From an uncultured Ruegeria sp. (lineage in GTDB: Bacteria > Pseudomonadota > Alphaproteobacteria > Rhodobacterales > Rhodobacteraceae), in NCBI RefSeq assembly GCF_947497005.1, contig NZ_CANMFF010000013.1, forward strand, positions 89,062 through 153,061: DNA of 64,000 bases, read 5' to 3'. Below the pieces are notes generated by a model. That model saw only the letters and a list, made by a program, of their open reading frames with translations. It ran no database searches and was not told where the DNA came from. Positions 60,156 to 64,000 of the stretch are shown piece by piece. Every line of letters starts with the position of its first letter. Position 1 is the first letter of the stretch. The position numbers and the translations under genes were made by a program.

Positions 60156-61495
60156 TGGGCTCTGAAATTATCCCACTGCTGTTTGGCGGTTTCCTGTTTC
60201 TACTGTTCATCGGTGCTCCGATCACGGTGGCGCTTGGCGTCTCGACCCTGATCACCTTCCTTTTTCTGGGTGAAAACCCCATCAAATTCGTGCAAATCGC
60301 CTTTACCTCGGTCGGGTCTTTCCCGCTGATGGCACTGCCGGCTTTCATTCTGGCGGGTGCGCTGATGGAGGCATCGGGGCTGTCGCGGCGGCTTATCAAC
60401 GTCGCCGAAAGCTTCGCCGGTCCGTTTACTGGCGGCATGTCGGCTGCAACTGTCATGGCGTGTTTGTTCTTTGGCGCCATCTCGGGTTCCGGCCCGGCGA
60501 CGACCGCCGCAGTTGGTATGCTGATGATCCCGGCCATGATCGATCGCGGCTATTCAAAGGGTTTCGCGTCGGCCATCACCGCCTCTTCAGGTGGTCTCGG
60601 CATCGTTATCCCGCCGTCAATCCCGCTGATCATTTTTGGCATCGCCGCATTGGGCATGCCGCCCCCACCCGAAGCGGTGGAAGAATTCGGCCAGTTTCAG
60701 ACCGTTTCGATCCCGAAACTCTTCATTGCCGGATTTATGCCCGCCTTTCTGATCGCAGGCAGTTTGCTGCTGATGAACTACGTCCTCGCCAAAAAGAACA
60801 ACTATACGGGCAGTACCGAAGGCTGGTCACTCCGCCATATGTGGTGCGAGATGTATCGCGGCTTCTGGGCTCTGATGGCACCGGTAGTGATCCTGGGCGG
60901 CATCTATTCGGGCTATTTCACCCCGACCGAAGCGGCCATCGTTGCGATCTTCTATACGCTGATCGTCGGCGCGTTCATCTATCGTGAACTGTCGTGGAGC
61001 AGCCTGTTCGGTGCATTGGAAACCACCACTTGGCTGACTGGTCGGGTTCTGCTGATCATGTTCACTGCAACGGTGTTCGGGCGACTTCTGGTTGAAAATC
61101 AGGTACCGGCCGTGATCGCGCAGGGTATGCTGTCTTTTACGGACAACATCTATGTGATCTGGACACTTGTGATCCTGTTCCTGCTGTTTGTCGGTATGTT
61201 CATGGAGACGCTGGCCACCATCCTGATCCTCGTTCCGGTAATGCTGCCTGTGGCCTATAGCGTGGGCATCGATCCGATTCACTTTGGTGTGGTCATGGTT
61301 TGTACGCTGGGCATCGGGTTCCAGACACCACCGCTGGGCGAAAACCTGTTCATCGCGTCAGGGATATCGAAGATCTCGATCGAAGAGATTTCGTTACGCG
61401 CCCTACCGTTTGCTTTCATCAACACGATTGCGATCTTCATCATTGCGTTCTTCCCCGAGATTTCGCTCTGGTTGCCGCGCGTGTTCGGTTACTAG
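60155..61495 (+). CDS. tauM: TRAP transporter large membrane subunit (TauM-like, DctM)
   Basis: A 446-residue DctM protein with about twelve membrane segments. FPLMALPAFILAGALMEASGLSRRLINVAESFAGPFTGGMS, AISGSGPATTAAVGMLMIPAMIDRGYSKGFASAITASSGGLGIVIPPSIPLI and GIGFQTPPLGENLFIASGIS are signature regions. It drives sodium-coupled uptake of the ligand captured by the TauK-like protein. It overlaps the small subunit by one base and is followed by a UspA gene after 31 bases. Confidence 0.92.
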   Translation: MGSEIIPLLFGGFLFLLFIGAPITVALGVSTLITFLFLGENPIKFVQIAFTSVGSFPLMALPAFILAGALMEASGLSRRLINVAESFAGPFTGGMSAATVMACLFFGAISGSGPATTAAVGMLMIPAMIDRGYSKGFASAITASSGGLGIVIPPSIPLIIFGIAALGMPPPPEAVEEFGQFQTVSIPKLFIAGFMPAFLIAGSLLLMNYVLAKKNNYTGSTEGWSLRHMWCEMYRGFWALMAPVVILGGIYSGYFTPTEAAIVAIFYTLIVGAFIYRELSWSSLFGALETTTWLTGRVLLIMFTATVFGRLLVENQVPAVIAQGMLSFTDNIYVIWTLVILFLLFVGMFMETLATILILVPVMLPVAYSVGIDPIHFGVVMVCTLGIGFQTPPLGENLFIASGISKISIEEISLRALPFAFINTIAIFIIAFFPEISLWLPRVFGY

Positions 61496-61526
61496 GCGCG
61501 AACGAACGGAAAAGGGAACAGAAACC

Positions 61527-62030
61527 ATGAAACAAACAATTACGCAGATCCTTTTCGCGACTGATCTGTCGCGAAACTCAACCTATGCCTTAAAGCACGC
61601 GGCCAGTCTGGCCGCGTCAACCGGGGCAAAGCTGCATGTCTTGCATGTCTCCGAGCCCCTCAGCGAGGACGCGATGATTACCCTGCGCATGTTCATGCAG
61701 GACAAAGGTTCGCGTGCCGAAGCCTTAAAATCGCGCCATGATCACGTTAAGGCAGTGCTGACAGAGCGGCAAAAGGCGTTCTGGGCCGCCTTGCCCGAAG
61801 CTGATCGCGGTATCCAGGATCAGATCGAAACGATCGAGATCATCGACGGGCACCCCGCCGAAGTGATCTTGCGACGCGCACATCAACTCAATTGCGACCT
61901 GATTGTTTTGGGAGCCCACGACCACGGGTTCTCGCACACGTTCCTTGGCACTGTCGCCAAGCGCGTGTTGCGCCGCGCGGATATCCCCACACTTGTCGTG
62001 CCATACCGAGACGACGAAACATCCACTTGA
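61527..62030 (+). CDS. Universal stress protein (UspA family) in TRAP operon
   Basis: A 167-residue UspA-fold protein from ATG 61527 (MKQTITQILFATDLSRNSTYALKHAASLAASTGAKLHVLHVSE). The nucleotide-binding loop GAHDHGFSHTFLGTVAKRVLRRADIPTLVVP follows the ATP-binding Usp pattern (GxHxH...G-9-GS-type, here with T instead of S at the second position). UspA proteins coupled to TRAP transporters (TeaD in Halomonas) modulate transporter activity. It sits between the transporter and TauX/TauY genes, so a regulatory role in taurine uptake is a fair inference. Confidence 0.88.
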   Translation: MKQTITQILFATDLSRNSTYALKHAASLAASTGAKLHVLHVSEPLSEDAMITLRMFMQDKGSRAEALKSRHDHVKAVLTERQKAFWAALPEADRGIQDQIETIEIIDGHPAEVILRRAHQLNCDLIVLGAHDHGFSHTFLGTVAKRVLRRADIPTLVVPYRDDETST

Positions 62031-62051
62031 AAAACCAAGAAAGACAAGACC

Positions 62052-62438
62052 ATGAGCAATACCCTCACTGCGCAGGACCTGGCAGACACATTTGATGCGT
62101 TCAACCGCCACGATATCGATGGCGTGATGACTCATTTCGCAGACAATTGCGTGTTCTACACCGTCGCTGGTGATGAGAAATACGGCAATAAAGTCGAAGG
62201 TTCTGAGGCCATCGCCGCCGCATTCTCGGGTGTTTGGGCAGGCATGAAAGACGCGCACTGGGATCACCACAGCCACTTCGTTCATGGTGATCGCGCCGTG
62301 TCCGAATGGACCTTTTCGGGCACCGATGCCAACGGTATGCGGGTCGAAGCCGAAGGTGCAGATCTGTTTACCGTCCGTGACGGGAAAATCATTGTGAAAC
62401 AGGCGCTTCGAAAAACGCGCCCAATGTTCAAAGCCTGA
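62052..62438 (+). CDS. tauX: SnoaL/NTF2-like protein, taurine dehydrogenase small subunit (TauX-like)
   Basis: A 128-residue NTF2-fold protein: DLADTFDAFNRHDIDGVMTHFADNCVFYTVAG near the start, ending DGKIIVKQALRKTRPMF. Next to a TauY-type flavoprotein, upstream of xsc and downstream of a TRAP transporter, it fits TauX, the small subunit of taurine dehydrogenase described in Rhodobacter sphaeroides. The assignment is from order and length; the fold alone is not diagnostic. It is 38 bases before tauY. Confidence 0.72.
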   Translation: MSNTLTAQDLADTFDAFNRHDIDGVMTHFADNCVFYTVAGDEKYGNKVEGSEAIAAAFSGVWAGMKDAHWDHHSHFVHGDRAVSEWTFSGTDANGMRVEAEGADLFTVRDGKIIVKQALRKTRPMFKA

Positions 62439-62475
62439 TCCGCAGCCCTGAGTGTAGCCTCGGAGAAAAACAAGA

Positions 62476-63879
62476 ATGGTGGACAACAGCATCCCGCGTC
62501 ACTGGCCCAGGGCCAGCTATGATCCCAAATATGACCCCATCATCGATGCGGGTCCGGGTCACAATCGCGACCACGCGCCCACGTATTGGATAGGAACGGC
62601 CGGAGCACCTCCGGCCGATGATGGCCCCGTATCCAGCGATATGGATGCGGATGTCGTTGTGATCGGGTCAGGCTATACCGGCCTGTCCACTGCCATTCAC
62701 CTTGCCAAAGAACATGGCATTCAAGCTACTGTTCTTGAAGCCAATACTGTCGCATGGGGCTGCTCGACCCGCAACGGCGGGCAGGCCCAGATTTCATCCG
62801 GGCGGCTGAAGCGGTCCCAATGGATTCAGCGCTGGGGCACGGATGTCGCGAAAGGTATGCATGGTGAGGTCACCGAAGCATTCGAGCTGTTCAATGACCT
62901 GATTGCATCAGACGACATTGATTGTGATCCACAGCCGGGTGGCCATTACTACATCGCGCATCGCGAAAAGGTCATGCCGTCACTCAAGAAAGAGAGCAAG
63001 CTTCTGAACGATGTGTTCGGCTATGGCTCGCGCATCATTCAACTAGACGAGCTGCACGAAAAGCACGTGCGGGATATGGAAGCAGTAGGCGCGATGTGGG
63101 AACCTGACGGAACCTGTATCCATGCCGCCAAGCTCGCCTTCGGTTATGTCAACATGGCGCGCAAGCTGGGCGTGAAAATCCACACCGGTAGCCCGGTCAT
63201 GGGTTGGCAAACCGAAAACGGAGTACATCACTTGCGCACGCCAGGCGGTATCGTTCGAACGAAAACCGTGGCGTTGGCAACGGCTGGGTACACGCCGCCT
63301 GGTCTGAACAATCGCACCAAGCACCGCTTGATGCCGATCCTGTCGAACTCGATGGTGACACGGCCCCTGACCAAGGCCGAACTGGATGAATGCGGTATTC
63401 AAACCAAATCTCCGCTGACGGACACACGAACGCTGCGCCATTATTATCGTTTGTTGCCCGACAATCGGATGCAGATCGGCAGCCGCAGTGCAGTGACAGG
63501 ACGTGATGCCGAAAACGACAAACATTTGGAAATGTTGAAAAAGGGACTTGCCCGCAAATTCCCGGCGCTGGAAGATATTAACCTCGATTTTTCGTGGTGG
63601 GGCTGGGTCGATGTTAGCCATGACATGATGCCACGCATCTTCCAGCCGGATCCGGATCAGCGCGTGTTCTACGCGATGGGATACGGTGGCAACGGCGTTA
63701 TGTACTCGGCACAGGCCGGGCGACGCATGGCACAGTTGGTTGCTGGCAAGAAAGACAAGGCATTTGATCTGCCGATCTTCACGTCCCCGTTGCCGAGCCA
63801 CGGCATCCTGACACCTTTCCGCCGCATGGGTCAGCGCATGGCCTATGTCGGTTACTACCTCAAAGACGAAATAATCTAA
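62476..63879 (+). CDS. tauY: Taurine dehydrogenase large subunit (TauY-like FAD oxidoreductase)
   Basis: A 467-residue DAO-type flavoprotein. VVVIGSGYTGLSTAIHLAKEHGIQATVLEANTVAWGCSTRNGGQAQI carries the FAD-binding motif. VFYAMGYGGNGVMYSAQAGRRMAQLVAG near residue 400 binds FAD at the C-terminus. It oxidatively deaminates taurine to sulfoacetaldehyde, the substrate of Xsc encoded next. The gene starts 38 bases after tauX and is followed by xsc after 45 bases. Confidence 0.82.
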   Translation: MVDNSIPRHWPRASYDPKYDPIIDAGPGHNRDHAPTYWIGTAGAPPADDGPVSSDMDADVVVIGSGYTGLSTAIHLAKEHGIQATVLEANTVAWGCSTRNGGQAQISSGRLKRSQWIQRWGTDVAKGMHGEVTEAFELFNDLIASDDIDCDPQPGGHYYIAHREKVMPSLKKESKLLNDVFGYGSRIIQLDELHEKHVRDMEAVGAMWEPDGTCIHAAKLAFGYVNMARKLGVKIHTGSPVMGWQTENGVHHLRTPGGIVRTKTVALATAGYTPPGLNNRTKHRLMPILSNSMVTRPLTKAELDECGIQTKSPLTDTRTLRHYYRLLPDNRMQIGSRSAVTGRDAENDKHLEMLKKGLARKFPALEDINLDFSWWGWVDVSHDMMPRIFQPDPDQRVFYAMGYGGNGVMYSAQAGRRMAQLVAGKKDKAFDLPIFTSPLPSHGILTPFRRMGQRMAYVGYYLKDEII

Positions 63880-63923
63880 TAATCCAAGGCTTTGGCGCCT
63901 TTTAATGATAAGGAAACGTTCAC

Positions 63924-64000
63924 ATGAAGATGACGACTGAAGAGGCCTTTGTTAAGGTTCTGCAGATGCACGGGATTGAACATGCGTTCGGGATCATTGG
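63924..64000 (+). CDS. xsc: Sulfoacetaldehyde acetyltransferase, first 25 codons only
   Basis: Only the 5' end is inside the window: MKMTTEEAFVKVLQMHGIEHAFGIIG, the conserved N-terminus of Xsc. AAGGAAAC precedes the ATG. Xsc converts sulfoacetaldehyde and phosphate to acetyl phosphate and sulfite, completing taurine carbon use; pta would be expected beyond the edge. AAGGC/GCCTT forms a small hairpin in the 44-base gap upstream. Confidence 0.9.
   Translation, partial: MKMTTEEAFVKVLQMHGIEHAFGII

Overview
The window reads as chromosomal DNA from an alphaproteobacterium of the Rhodobacterales, most likely the marine Roseobacter group (Ruegeria-like). I infer this from the gene content: a TauKLM/TauXY/Xsc taurine locus, many dimethylglycine/sarcosine dehydrogenase-type flavoproteins, non-pyrrolysine MttB-family genes, an FnrL-type box beside ubiTUV-nnrS, and moderately high GC with frequent ATGA/GTGA stop-start overlaps. 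No rRNA, tRNA, CRISPR array, insertion sequence or phage gene was recognised. No database search was possible, so product names rest on motifs and family resemblance.

Layout. (1) 1-7614: an amino-sugar (N-acetylmuramate/N-acetylglucosamine) locus. A leftward sugar ABC transporter and murQ are divergent from a rightward kinase, GntR regulator, SIS-domain deaminase and nagA. (2) 7615-9007: a gene-free stretch holding frameshifted remnants of short-chain dehydrogenases. (3) 9008-26705: a large amine or amino-acid catabolic island with two class-V PLP enzymes, three DMGDH/SARDH-type flavoproteins, a class III aminotransferase, an aldehyde dehydrogenase, a SelA-like PLP enzyme with a DUF4392 (D-glutamate cyclase-like) partner, a LysR regulator and an MttB-family methyltransferase. 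(4) 26858-32764: ubiX-ubiD divergent from ubiT-ubiU-ubiV-nnrS, with a perfect FNR-type palindrome between them; this is an oxygen-limited ubiquinone and NO-response locus. (5) 32804-45001: an ammonia-lyase homologue lacking the usual MIO tripeptide, an ornithine cyclodeaminase homologue, a LysR, an MFS carrier, a diaminopropionate ammonia-lyase-like gene with an M20 amidohydrolase, an Lrp regulator, a CocE-type hydrolase and a TMADH-like flavoprotein preceded by a tiny coupled ORF. (6) 45175-57325: a second methylamine-type island with LysR, MttB homologue, GSA-type aminotransferase, two more DMGDH/SARDH-type flavoproteins, amidase, ThDP enzyme and RidA, mostly with overlapping ends. (7) 57421-64000: LysR plus a taurine locus (TRAP transporter, UspA, TauX, TauY and the first codons of xsc).

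How the genes fit together. Two islands carry the same kinds of parts: MttB-like methyltransferase, tandem flavin/folate demethylases and PLP enzymes. This suggests uptake and stepwise N-demethylation of quaternary or methylated amino compounds, with one-carbon units passed to tetrahydrofolate and the remaining amine or aldehyde handled by aminotransferase, ALDH, amidase, ThDP enzyme and RidA. The substrates are not determinable from sequence. The most unusual elements are the SelA-like/DUF4392 pair embedded in the first island, the MttB homologues without any visible corrinoid partner, and the HAL-like protein with Ser-Ile-Gly in place of Ala-Ser-Gly.
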